From assembly GCA_045641505.1 (NCBI GenBank), contig JAZUHB010000088.1:1-9040 (forward strand): a DNA stretch of 9,040 nucleotides, given 5' to 3'. Source of the stretch: JAZQNF01 sp045641505. GTDB taxonomy: Bacteria > Bacillota > Clostridia > Lachnospirales > Bianqueaceae. The notes under the pieces are model-generated. The model saw only the letters and a program-made list of their open reading frames with translations. It was not told the origin of the DNA and did not search any database. Every line of letters starts with the position of its first letter. The stretch's first letter is position 1. A program made the translations under genes and the position numbers. This document shows, piece after piece, positions 1-6,820 of this stretch.

Positions 1-1
1 C

Positions 2-1381
2 TGCGTGACCCAGGACGGCAGCGGCAATGTTCAGGCTCAGGATTACACCAACGCCTGGGCGCCCACCGATTACGAAGGCAACTGCATCTACGACAGTGCG
101 AACAACATGGTTTACACCATGTTCAAGATCAAGCACACCGCGCTCGGCGTTGCCGAGGCTCAGAACGGCACGACCTATGCCGCGAACATGGTCCGTATCA
201 GCGGCACCTCCACCAACAACTACGCCGGCTGCCTCAGCTGGGGTAATCAGTGGGGTACCGGCAGTGCCAACAACCCCAACGGTATCGGCAAGAACGGCAT
301 CATCCTCGTCGACAATTCTGTTGCTGACGCGGCTGAGGAAGAGCCCTCCTACGTGAAGGCTGCTGACCTTGCTTCCGCCGTTCCCGTGGATAACGCGGGT
401 CTTGTCTGGGGCAGCTACCTGACCGTTGTCGACGACACTCCTTACGCGATGTACGTTTCCCGTTATCAGTGCAAGAGCGGCATGCTGAACCAGTTCACCC
501 TGCAGCAGGTCGACGGTCTGTCCGCCACCGAGCTGGCTTACGCTTACACGAACGAAAACCTCCAGGATCTGCTCTCCTACGGCAACATGCTGTTCGTGGT
601 CGGCGGTTCCTCCACCGATTCCTTCGCTCAGTTCTACAATCAGGAGCCCGGCAAGGCCATCCTGAACGTATACACCTACGACATCGACCGTGATCAGTTC
701 AACGGCTACACCAAGCACGTTCCTTTCACGGAACCCGGTGATACCCATTACTATCTCGCGGCCGCGACCGACGGCGACACCGTGTACAGCATCTACGAGT
801 GCCACGGCACCTCCGGCGCTTACCTCGAGGTCTTCACCTTCGACGTGGCTGCCAAGAAGTGGAACACCACCTCTGAGGTCATCGGAATCCAGTCCGGTCT
901 CAATCTCTTCAAGGCCGGTATCAACGCGGGCGAGCTTGCTTTCGTCTACCAGGCGGGCGGAAACGTCTACGATTCCTACGGCAACAGCTTCCCCGGAACG
1001 CTTTATGACGCGCTCGATTACGGCGATACCTTCAGCTACATCTACGGCAGCGCCGGCGACCTCTATGCGTATGACACCGAGCTCGAGACCAACGTGAACC
1101 TCGGCACCGAGGCTGACCTGAACTGGATCGCCTACGACGGCACCAAGACTTATATCTTCCGTGCCCCCGCTGCCGCGACTCTCAATGTCAGCGTCACCTG
1201 CATCCAGGATGGCACCACCGGTACTCTGAAGCTCGACAAGTATGTCCAGGCTGTGGAGAATCCCATGGGCGTTGTCTTCGACGACGACGGTACCTCCTTC
1301 GAGCTGTTCTTCGTGGGCAGCTATCTGGGTACCCAGAACTGGTACTACGGTTCCTTCGGCACTGCCGACCTTGAATATTGA
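2..1381 (+). CDS. Beta-propeller-like secreted/surface protein, 5'-truncated by window edge
   Basis: This reading frame is open to the left edge, so the true start and any signal peptide lie outside; the GTG at 5 is only the first start-like codon inside the window. About 459 residues are visible. I do not recognise a named family. The protein is rich in Tyr, Gly, Asp, Asn and Thr and contains repeated blade-like units in which a hydrophobic strand, an acidic/Gly turn and a second hydrophobic strand follow each other, for example GNMLFVVGG, DGDTVYSIYE, AGELAFVYQAGG, AGDLYAYDTE, DGTKTYIFRA and DDGTSFELFFVG. The segment VFTFDVAAKKW resembles a Kelch-type strand. This suggests an extracellular beta-propeller, by inference only. 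The C-terminus (ADLEY) has no sorting motif or membrane segment. The next gene starts 23 bases downstream with its own ribosome binding site and encodes a partly colinear paralogue, so the two are probably co-transcribed. Proline CCG codons are absent, suggesting high expression. Confidence 0.75.
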   Translation, partial: CVTQDGSGNVQAQDYTNAWAPTDYEGNCIYDSANNMVYTMFKIKHTALGVAEAQNGTTYAANMVRISGTSTNNYAGCLSWGNQWGTGSANNPNGIGKNGIILVDNSVADAAEEEPSYVKAADLASAVPVDNAGLVWGSYLTVVDDTPYAMYVSRYQCKSGMLNQFTLQQVDGLSATELAYAYTNENLQDLLSYGNMLFVVGGSSTDSFAQFYNQEPGKAILNVYTYDIDRDQFNGYTKHVPFTEPGDTHYYLAAATDGDTVYSIYECHGTSGAYLEVFTFDVAAKKWNTTSEVIGIQSGLNLFKAGINAGELAFVYQAGGNVYDSYGNSFPGTLYDALDYGDTFSYIYGSAGDLYAYDTELETNVNLGTEADLNWIAYDGTKTYIFRAPAAATLNVSVTCIQDGTTGTLKLDKYVQAVENPMGVVFDDDGTSFELFFVGSYLGTQNWYYGSFGTADLEY

Positions 1382-1390
1382 TGAACCAGG

Positions 1391-1397
1391 AAAGGAG
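1391..1397 (+). promoter_or_regulatory. Ribosome binding site that sets the start of the sortase-anchored protein
   Basis: AAAGGAG lies 7 bases before the ATG at 1405. In-frame starts further upstream, TTG at 1378 and ATG at 1381 (overlapping the preceding TGA stop), would place this Shine-Dalgarno sequence inside the coding region and would put nine or eight polar residues before a standard Lys-Lys signal-peptide n-region. The 1405 start is therefore preferred. Confidence 0.85.
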
Positions 1398-1404
1398 TGA
1401 TAAC

Positions 1405-2982
1405 ATGAAAAAGTTTTTTGCTTGGACTCTTGTCCTCATTCTGGTTCTGTCTGCCTTCGGTTTTACCGCGAAGAATACCGCCGCTGACGCGAACGAAGTC
1501 ACGATCTCCGATCTAATCGACATCGCTTCCTCCGGCGTTCCCTCCGGTGACAATGCCGGTCACGGCAACCATCAGACCCGTATCGTCCGTACTTCTCACG
1601 GCGAGTACGCCTGCTACCCCACCGACAGAGGCAACGGCACCAACGTCAACGAAATGTCTGTCTATAAGATCGACGCCGAAGCCGGCACTTCCGAAGTCAT
1701 CTTCCAGGAAGTCAAGCCCTACGACTCCAGCCAGGCCTGCCTGATCGTCGACAACGACGAGAACGTCTGGATGGTCGTGGTTTCCAACGACTCCGCGAAG
1801 GAACAGTTCGACGGCCGCGACAGCGGCGTCTGGCTGGCCGCTTACCGCATCGATGCCGCGACGGACGATGTGGATGGCTATACCTCCCTTCTTCCTCTTC
1901 CTGCGAAGGGAACCGGCTACAGCTATTCCTCCTTCTACTATGATCCTTCCATGAACTGCATCTACACCATCGGCTTCGATGGCGATGATTCCCTCGGCGA
2001 CATCTACTGGTTCACCTTCGACTGCTCTGCCAAGGAGTGGACCGGCTACGGCCAGATCACTACCGACATCCGTCACGGCTATCCCTTCATGATCGCCGAC
2101 GGTAAGGGCGGTGCCTACGTGATCTGCCAGGATGACTACGGCTGCTCCGCCGCGGGTTATCCCGAAATCGGCAACAACAACGGTCTGACCGAGGCTGACC
2201 TGGCCACCTTCCACCGCTGGTCCGCCAACTACTGCTGGGATGAGCTCGATTTCTTCTACATCCCCGACATGACCGTCGACAGCTGGACCGAGACCACGAT
2301 CGTTCCCAAGGATTACAGCCGTGTCATCGGCGATCAGGCTTACCGTTACTCTCTCGAGGGCCGTTCTACCAATGAGTACCCCGGCTTCCAGATGAACAAC
2401 GGCGGCGACATGATCATCGACCAGGAAGGCAACATGCACGTCCTCTACAAGAAGACCTACATGCTGGCCGCCTACGACCGTTCCAACACCGAGAGCTCCA
2501 TTTATCACGATGTGTACGATCTGACCGATCCCGCGAACCCCGTCCTTCTTTCCAGCACCCTGCTGATGGAAGAGGTCTCCGAGGGTGTTGTCGGCTCCTA
2601 CTGGCGTCTGTACGAGGCTACCGACGGTACCCTCTACTACATGAACACCGTTGAGGAGATCGACGACGAAGCCGTCTTCTACGTCCGCAAGCTGACCGGT
2701 ACTCCCGCGACCGGTTACACCAATGAGGTCGTTGCTGAGAAGACCTTCGGCGAGTGCGATTCCAACATCACCGTTGCCAACATGCGCAGCAACTCCCTGA
2801 TCGACGATACCGTGGATGTGATCATCATGCACGACGGCGACTGGGATTTCTTCCAGGTCGAGCTTCCCTCCACCATGCCTCCCACCGGCGACAACAGCCT
2901 GGTGGTCTGGGGTATTGCCGCGGTTGCCGCTCTGGCCGGCGTCTGCGTCCTGCTGAACTCCAAGAAGCGTAAGCTTGCCTGA
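1405..2982 (+). CDS. Sortase-anchored beta-propeller-like surface protein
   Basis: A 525-residue protein with a clear export and anchoring layout. Residues 1-29 form a signal peptide (MKKFF, hydrophobic core, possible cleavage after ADA at 27-29). The C-terminus carries MPPTGD (491-496), a hydrophobic segment (about 499-518) and a basic tail SKKRKLA, which together form a sortase-type cell-wall sorting signal. The body has repeated strand-turn-strand units: LIVDNDENVWMVVV (113-126), FYYDPSMNCIYTIGF (177-191), FMIADGKGGAYVI (228-240), MIIDQEGNMHVLY (336-348) and YEATDGTLYYMN (403-414). These fit beta-propeller blades. FTFDCSAKEW (203-212) matches FTFDVAAKKW of the upstream gene product. No catalytic motif is evident, so ligand binding, adhesion or carbohydrate handling are only guesses. 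The protein is acidic. The start at 1405 is chosen because of the ribosome binding site 7 bases upstream. An intrinsic terminator follows about 50 bases after the stop. Arg CGG and Pro CCG codons are absent, unlike hrcA, which suggests high expression. Confidence 0.85.
   Translation: MKKFFAWTLVLILVLSAFGFTAKNTAADANEVTISDLIDIASSGVPSGDNAGHGNHQTRIVRTSHGEYACYPTDRGNGTNVNEMSVYKIDAEAGTSEVIFQEVKPYDSSQACLIVDNDENVWMVVVSNDSAKEQFDGRDSGVWLAAYRIDAATDDVDGYTSLLPLPAKGTGYSYSSFYYDPSMNCIYTIGFDGDDSLGDIYWFTFDCSAKEWTGYGQITTDIRHGYPFMIADGKGGAYVICQDDYGCSAAGYPEIGNNNGLTEADLATFHRWSANYCWDELDFFYIPDMTVDSWTETTIVPKDYSRVIGDQAYRYSLEGRSTNEYPGFQMNNGGDMIIDQEGNMHVLYKKTYMLAAYDRSNTESSIYHDVYDLTDPANPVLLSSTLLMEEVSEGVVGSYWRLYEATDGTLYYMNTVEEIDDEAVFYVRKLTGTPATGYTNEVVAEKTFGECDSNITVANMRSNSLIDDTVDVIIMHDGDWDFFQVELPSTMPPTGDNSLVVWGIAAVAALAGVCVLLNSKKRKLA
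2875..2979 (+). other. C-terminal cell-wall sorting signal (MPPTGD + membrane segment + basic tail)
   Basis: Encodes residues 491-525 of the surface protein: an LPXTG-like motif MPPTG followed by Asp-Asn-Ser, then a 20-residue hydrophobic stretch starting LVVWGIAAVAAL, then SKKRKLA. Sortases of Gram-positive bacteria cleave between Thr and Gly and attach the protein to the cell wall. The Met in place of Leu is a variant; no sortase gene is in this window, so the cognate enzyme is unknown. Confidence 0.85.
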
Positions 2983-3033
2983 GCCTTGCCCGGGCTGCCG
3001 AAGCTCTTTCGGTAAAGCGAAAATGAATTGAAG

Positions 3034-3069
3034 AAAGCAGTCCTGCCTTCGGGCGGGGCTGCTTTTTTT
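3034..3069 (+). terminator. Rho-independent terminator after the surface-protein genes
   Basis: A stem of 14 pairs (two of them G-U) joins 3034-3047 to 3052-3065 around a TTCG tetraloop closed by C-G, followed by an uninterrupted run of seven T (3063-3069). It starts about 50 bases after the stop at 2982 and separates the surface-protein unit from the heat-shock operon promoter. Confidence 0.93.
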
Positions 3070-3117
3070 AGTGCGCGCGGGCAGGGGGAAAAAAGACGGA
3101 TTATCGCACGATTTTGG

Positions 3118-3146
3118 TTGACAACTGCAAAGAGAAGTGATAAATT
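3118..3146 (+). promoter_or_regulatory. Housekeeping (sigma-A type) promoter of the hrcA operon
   Basis: The -35 box TTGACA (3118-3123) is a perfect consensus. After a 17-base spacer comes the -10 box TAAATT (3141-3146, 4 of 6 matches), preceded by TGA so that TG at 3138-3139 forms an extended -10. Transcription would begin near 3153, just before the CIRCE operator. This is the usual arrangement for HrcA-controlled genes, where a vegetative promoter is repressed until heat stress. Confidence 0.85.
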
Positions 3147-3156
3147 ATTACAGGAT

Positions 3157-3185
3157 GTTAGCACTCTACAAAATTGAGTGCTAAC
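3157..3185. promoter_or_regulatory. CIRCE operator (HrcA binding site)
   Basis: TTAGCACTC (3158-3166), a 9-base spacer, and GAGTGCTAA (3176-3184) match the CIRCE consensus exactly. The palindrome extends outward by G/C at 3157/3185 and T/A at 3156/3186. It begins about 4-5 bases after the predicted transcription start, so HrcA bound here would block initiation or early elongation. In the transcript the same sequence could fold into a 5' hairpin. Because hrcA is the first gene behind it, the operon is autoregulated. Confidence 0.98.
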
Positions 3186-3192
3186 AACGAAA

Positions 3193-3235
3193 GACCGCCT
3201 GAGTCCGGAAGCTATGAATGGGCAGTGCGGCGGTC
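3193..3235 (+). other. Possible leader stem-loop upstream of hrcA
   Basis: GACCGCC (3193-3199) and GGCGGTC (3229-3235) are perfect 7-base inverted repeats separated by 29 bases, ending 2 bases before the hrcA Shine-Dalgarno sequence. They could form a stem in the 5' leader. The loop is long, so stability is uncertain; no known riboswitch or thermometer class is recognised. Confidence 0.35.
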
Positions 3236-3237
3236 GG

Positions 3238-3243
3238 AAAGGA
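3238..3243 (+). promoter_or_regulatory. Ribosome binding site that sets the hrcA start
   Basis: AAAGGA lies 7 bases before the ATG at 3251. An in-frame ATG at 3218 would add 11 residues not typical of HrcA and has only a weak GGA upstream. The product from 3251 begins MELSERQ, which fits the usual HrcA N-terminus. Confidence 0.75.
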
Positions 3244-3250
3244 CATCCCC

Positions 3251-4339
3251 ATGGAGTTAAGTGAGCGGCAGATGCAGATCCTGCAGGCCATCATCGTGAA
3301 CTACCTGGAAACGGCCGAGCCTGTCGGCTCCCGCACCATTTCCCGGCGCTTCCCCTTCGGCATCAGTTCTGCCACGATCCGCAATGAAATGGCGGACCTG
3401 GAGGAGCTCGGGCTGGTCGAACAGCCCCATACCTCCGCGGGCCGCATTCCCTCCGCGAAGGGCTACCGTCTGTACGTCGACGAGCTGATGCGTTCCGAAT
3501 CCGTCAGCTCCGAGCAGTGGGAGACGGTGCGGACCATCCTGAAGAACAAATCGCTTCAGCTAGATTCGCTCCTTCGGGAGATCGGAGACCTTCTGGCCTC
3601 CGTCACCTCCTACACCACCATCGTCACGACGCCGCATCTCACCAAGAGCCGGATGAAGCACGTGCAGCTGGTGCCGCTGGATCAGAACTCCGTGGTGCTG
3701 GTCGCGATTACCGACGGGAACATGGTCCGCAACCATGTGATCCCGGTGCGCGGCGGCTATACGCAGGAGGGCCTCGATCGGCTCACCGCCATGCTGAACG
3801 AGCAGCTCACCGGCCTCACGCTCGGCGAGATCACGCTGCCGCTTCTGCAGAAAATCAAGCGGGAGACGAACATGGATCAGGGCACGATGGACAGCTTCAT
3901 GGAAGCGCTCCACGATACCTTAAAGAGCGTCGACGACGTCGGCGTCTACACCTCCGGCGCCTCCAACATGCTGAACTTCCCGGAGTTTTCGGACGTGAAC
4001 CGCGCCCGAGGCTTCATGGAGTTCCTGCAGCAGAAGGACGAGGTCAAGCGGCTGGTCAAATCCGACGTGGACTATGAAGGGCTCGAGCCCGACGAGGGCC
4101 AGGTCCGGATCGCGATCGGCAGCGAGAACAAGGTCGAGCAGCTTTCCGACTGCAGCGTCATCACCGCCACCTACCGCTACAAGGACATGGAGCTCGGCTC
4201 CATCAGCGTCGTAGGCCCCATGCGGATGGACTACGACCGGGTGGTCGGGCAGCTCCGGCACATCGCGCACGATTTCCCGCGGCTCTTCGACAGCGAAAAC
4301 GCCGCACATATGAATAACAGGGAGGAAGATGAAACATGA
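3251..4339 (+). CDS. hrcA: Heat-inducible transcription repressor HrcA
   Basis: HrcA is a cytoplasmic repressor that binds CIRCE operators and, in the species studied, needs GroEL to stay active; when chaperones are titrated by unfolded proteins it is released. The 362-residue product has a winged-helix N-terminal domain (about 1-78) with recognition segment SSATIRNEMADLEELGLV (39-56) and the family hallmark HTSAGRIPSAKGYRLYVD (60-77). The C-terminal region carries AIGSENKVEQLSDCSVI (288-304) and GSISVVGPMRMDYDRVVGQL (316-335), both typical of the family. The length is slightly above the usual 340-350 residues. It is the first gene of the operon, behind a perfect CIRCE, which implies autoregulation. 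Its stop overlaps the grpE start as ATGA (4336-4339), consistent with translational coupling. Arg CGG is used about a dozen times, unlike dnaK and the upstream surface-protein genes, as expected for a low-abundance regulator. Confidence 0.98.
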   Translation: MELSERQMQILQAIIVNYLETAEPVGSRTISRRFPFGISSATIRNEMADLEELGLVEQPHTSAGRIPSAKGYRLYVDELMRSESVSSEQWETVRTILKNKSLQLDSLLREIGDLLASVTSYTTIVTTPHLTKSRMKHVQLVPLDQNSVVLVAITDGNMVRNHVIPVRGGYTQEGLDRLTAMLNEQLTGLTLGEITLPLLQKIKRETNMDQGTMDSFMEALHDTLKSVDDVGVYTSGASNMLNFPEFSDVNRARGFMEFLQQKDEVKRLVKSDVDYEGLEPDEGQVRIAIGSENKVEQLSDCSVITATYRYKDMELGSISVVGPMRMDYDRVVGQLRHIAHDFPRLFDSENAAHMNNREEDET

Positions 4340-4896
4340 GCAAGAACCACGCTCCTGAAGAGAAGATCGACGAAGAGATCGAAAAAGAAACAAAGGAAGA
4401 GGTCGCCGGCGAGATCCCCGAGGAGAGCAAGGAACAAGCGGAAACGCCCGATACTCCCGCTGCACCCGGCGCCGAGGAGGAGCTCGCGAAGCTCAAGGAC
4501 ACCTACCTCCGGACGCTGGCCGAGTACGACAATTACCGCAAGCGCACCACCAAGGAAAAGGAACAGTCCTTCGGCCGCGGCGTGACCTACGCGGCGGAGG
4601 CGATCCTCCCGGTGGTCGACAATTTCGAACGGGCCCTGGCCAGCGCCAAGGATCCGGACGACGCGTTCGTGAAGGGCATCGCCCTCACCTACAAACAGAT
4701 GATGGACAACCTGGCCAAGATCGGGATCACCCCCATCGAGGCGAAGGGCGCCCAGTTCGATCCTCATTTCCACAACGCCGTGATGCATGTGGACGATGAG
4801 AGCTTCGGGGAAAACGAGATCGTCGAGGTTTTCCTCACCGGCTATATGTACAATGACACCTTGCTTCGCGCCGCGATGGTCAAGGTTGCCAATTAA
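4336..4896 (+). CDS. grpE: GrpE, nucleotide exchange factor of DnaK
   Basis: GrpE is a cytoplasmic homodimer that opens the DnaK nucleotide-binding domain to release ADP, resetting the chaperone cycle. The 186-residue protein has a highly charged, Glu/Lys-rich, probably disordered N-terminus (1-45), then a long helical dimerisation region (about 46-82) containing LRTLAEYDNYRKR (58-70). The C-terminal beta-domain carries the family signature from FDPHFHNAVMHVDDE (141-155) through IVEVFLTGYMYNDTLLRAAM to VKVAN (162-186). It overlaps hrcA by four bases (ATGA). The ribosome binding site GGAGG (4321-4325) lies within the end of hrcA, 10 bases before the start. dnaK follows after 32 bases. Confidence 0.98.
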   Translation: MSKNHAPEEKIDEEIEKETKEEVAGEIPEESKEQAETPDTPAAPGAEEELAKLKDTYLRTLAEYDNYRKRTTKEKEQSFGRGVTYAAEAILPVVDNFERALASAKDPDDAFVKGIALTYKQMMDNLAKIGITPIEAKGAQFDPHFHNAVMHVDDESFGENEIVEVFLTGYMYNDTLLRAAMVKVAN

Positions 4897-4928
4897 ATAA
4901 TCATCATTCGAAAAGGAGAATATACATC

Positions 4929-6806
4929 ATGAGCAAGATCGTCGGTATCGACCTTGGAACCACCAATTCCTGCGTAGCAGTCATGGAGGGCGGCAAGCCC
5001 GTCGTCATCACCAATCCCGAGGGCGGCCGTACCACGCCTTCCATCGTTTCCTTCAGCAAGACCGGCGAGCGTCTCGTCGGCGACCTGGCCAAGCGTCAGG
5101 CTATCACCCATCCCGACAAGACCGTCCGCTCCATCAAGCGTCTGATGGGCACCGACACCCGCACCAGCATCGACGGCAAGAGCTACACGCCCCAGGAGAT
5201 TTCCGCGATGATCCTGCAGAAGCTGAAGAGCGACGCCGAGAGCTATCTGGGCGAGACCGTCAGCGAAGCGGTCATCACCGTGCCTGCGTACTTCAACGAT
5301 GCGCAGCGCCAGGCCACCAAGGATGCCGGCCGCATCGCCGGTCTCGACGTCAAGCGTACCATCAACGAGCCCACCGCGGCCGCTCTGGCCTACGGTCTCG
5401 AGAACGAGCAGGAGCAGAAGATTCTGCTCTACGATCTGGGCGGCGGCACCTTCGGTGTCTCCATCATCGGCATCGGCGACGGCGTCATCGAGGTTCTTTC
5501 CACCAGCGGCGACACCCATCTGGGCGGCGACGACTTCGACCAGCGCATCATCGACTTCCTCGTCAGCGAGTTCAGGAAGGAAGAGGGCATCGACCTGACC
5601 GGCGACAAGATGGCCATGCAGCGTCTGAAGGATGCGGCGGAGAACGCGAAGAAAGAGCTCTCCAACATGACCCGCACCGAGATCAACATCCCCTTCATCT
5701 ACGCGAATGAGGACGGTCCCAAGAACCTCTCCGTCTCCCTGTCCCGCGCTGAGTTCGAACGCATGATCTCCGATCTGGTCGACAAGACCACGATCCCCGT
5801 CCGCACCGCTCTGAACGACGCCGGCCTTACCGCGAGCCAGATCGATAAGGTCCTTCTGGTCGGCGGTTCCACCCGTATCCCCCTGGTCCAGGAGACCGTC
5901 AAGAAGGCCACCGGCCACGAGCCCAGCAAGGCCCTGAACCCCGATGAGTGCGTCGCGCTCGGCGCGGCCATCCAGGGCGGCAAGCTCTCCGGCGAAGCCG
6001 GCGCGGGCGATATCCTGCTGCTCGACGTTACGCCTCTGACCCTCGGCATCGAGACCATGGGCGGCGTCGCGACTCCTCTGATCGAGCGCAACACCACCAT
6101 CCCCGCGAAGAAGAGCCAGGTGTTCTCCACCGCTGAGAACAACCAGACCGCCGTCGACATCCACGTGGTCCAGGGCGAGCGTCCCATGGCCCGCGACAAC
6201 AAGACCCTCGGCAAGTTCCGTCTGGACGGCATCCCCGCGGCGCCCCGCGGCATTCCTCAGATCGAAGTCACCTTCGATATCGACGCCAACGGCATCGTGA
6301 AGGTCACCGCGAAGGATCTGGGCACCGGCAAGGAGCAGAACATCACCATCACCGCTTCCACCAACCTGTCCGACGCTGAGGTCGACCGGGCCGTGAAGGA
6401 AGCCGAGAAGTACGCTGAGGAGGACAAGAAGCGCAAGGAAGCCATCGAGGCCCGCAACGAGGCCGACGCGATGGTGTTCCAGGCCGAGAAGACCCTCGAG
6501 GAGGTCGGCGACAAGATCGACTCCGCCGACAAGGCCAACATCGAGAACGAGCTCAATGCCCTCAAGGCGCTGGTCGAGCGCACCAAGGACAACGTCTCCG
6601 ACGCGGACGCCTCCGAGCTTCGTGCCGGCACCGAGAAGCTCACCAAGGCCATCAACGACATGGCCACCAAGATGTACCAGCAGGCCGCTCCGGAGAACGG
6701 CGCCGGCGCGAACTACGGCGGCTATGACCAGGGCGCGAACTACGGCGGCGCCGAAGGCCCCAAGCCTGATGACGGCGTGGTCGACGCGGACTACAAGGAG
6801 ATCTGA
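4929..6806 (+). CDS. dnaK: Molecular chaperone DnaK (Hsp70), with an unusual Asp-to-Gly change at residue 176
   Basis: DnaK is the ATP-dependent cytoplasmic Hsp70 that binds exposed hydrophobic segments of unfolded proteins, stimulated by DnaJ and reset by GrpE. The 625-residue protein has the nucleotide-binding domain first (1 to about 360): GIDLGTTNS (6-14, catalytic-site Asp8), IKRLMG with Lys70, NEPTAAALAYG with Glu147, phosphate-2 motif DLGGGTF (169-175) and the adenosine segment LLVGGSTRIP (309-318). The linker LLLDVTPLTLGIET (363-376) leads into the beta-sandwich substrate domain (to about 480), a helical lid, and a Gly/Tyr-rich tail ending VVDADYKEI. It lacks the extra N-terminal-domain segment of Gram-negative DnaK, as in other Gram-positives. 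The oddity is Gly176 (codon GGT, 5454-5456) where Hsp70s have Asp (GGGTFD). AAGGAG (4913-4918) is 10 bases before the start. The Gly176 change apart, the gene looks intact, and codon use is strongly biased, as for an abundant protein. Confidence 0.98.
   Translation: MSKIVGIDLGTTNSCVAVMEGGKPVVITNPEGGRTTPSIVSFSKTGERLVGDLAKRQAITHPDKTVRSIKRLMGTDTRTSIDGKSYTPQEISAMILQKLKSDAESYLGETVSEAVITVPAYFNDAQRQATKDAGRIAGLDVKRTINEPTAAALAYGLENEQEQKILLYDLGGGTFGVSIIGIGDGVIEVLSTSGDTHLGGDDFDQRIIDFLVSEFRKEEGIDLTGDKMAMQRLKDAAENAKKELSNMTRTEINIPFIYANEDGPKNLSVSLSRAEFERMISDLVDKTTIPVRTALNDAGLTASQIDKVLLVGGSTRIPLVQETVKKATGHEPSKALNPDECVALGAAIQGGKLSGEAGAGDILLLDVTPLTLGIETMGGVATPLIERNTTIPAKKSQVFSTAENNQTAVDIHVVQGERPMARDNKTLGKFRLDGIPAAPRGIPQIEVTFDIDANGIVKVTAKDLGTGKEQNITITASTNLSDAEVDRAVKEAEKYAEEDKKRKEAIEARNEADAMVFQAEKTLEEVGDKIDSADKANIENELNALKALVERTKDNVSDADASELRAGTEKLTKAINDMATKMYQQAAPENGAGANYGGYDQGANYGGAEGPKPDDGVVDADYKEI
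6705..6749 (+). repeat. Tandem 18-base repeat in the DnaK C-terminal tail
   Basis: An exact 18-base unit (6705-6722 and 6732-6749) recurs with a 27-base period and encodes GANYGG twice (residues 593-598 and 602-607, nine-residue period) in the disordered tail of DnaK before the conserved VVDAD end. It probably arose by a small in-frame duplication. Confidence 0.85.
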
Positions 6807-6820
6807 ACTTAACATGAATA

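Noticed and set aside
1378..1404. Upstream starts TTG 1378 or ATG 1381 for the sortase-anchored protein
   Set aside because: They put polar residues before the signal peptide and include the ribosome binding site in the coding region. ATG 1381 overlaps the preceding stop and could allow coupling, but 1405 fits better.
1513..2832. 439-codon open frame on the minus strand opposite the surface-protein gene
   Set aside because: The translation is a Val/Gly/Asp-rich shadow of the + strand codon pattern. The + strand product has a signal peptide, repeats and sorting signal, so it is the real gene.
2998..3012. Small hairpin CCGAA/TTCGG before the terminator
   Set aside because: Only five pairs and no T-run; the strong terminator at 3034-3069 explains the end of transcription.
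3218..3250. Longer hrcA start at ATG 3218
   Set aside because: It adds 11 atypical residues and places the good AAAGGA ribosome binding site inside the gene; the 3251 start gives the usual LSERQ beginning.
4893..6815. 640-codon open frame on the minus strand opposite dnaK
   Set aside because: Long antisense frames opposite dnaK are a known by-product of its biased GC-rich codons. The translation is low-complexity, rich in Gly, Leu, Val and Asp, with no recognisable domain, while the + strand encodes an obvious DnaK.
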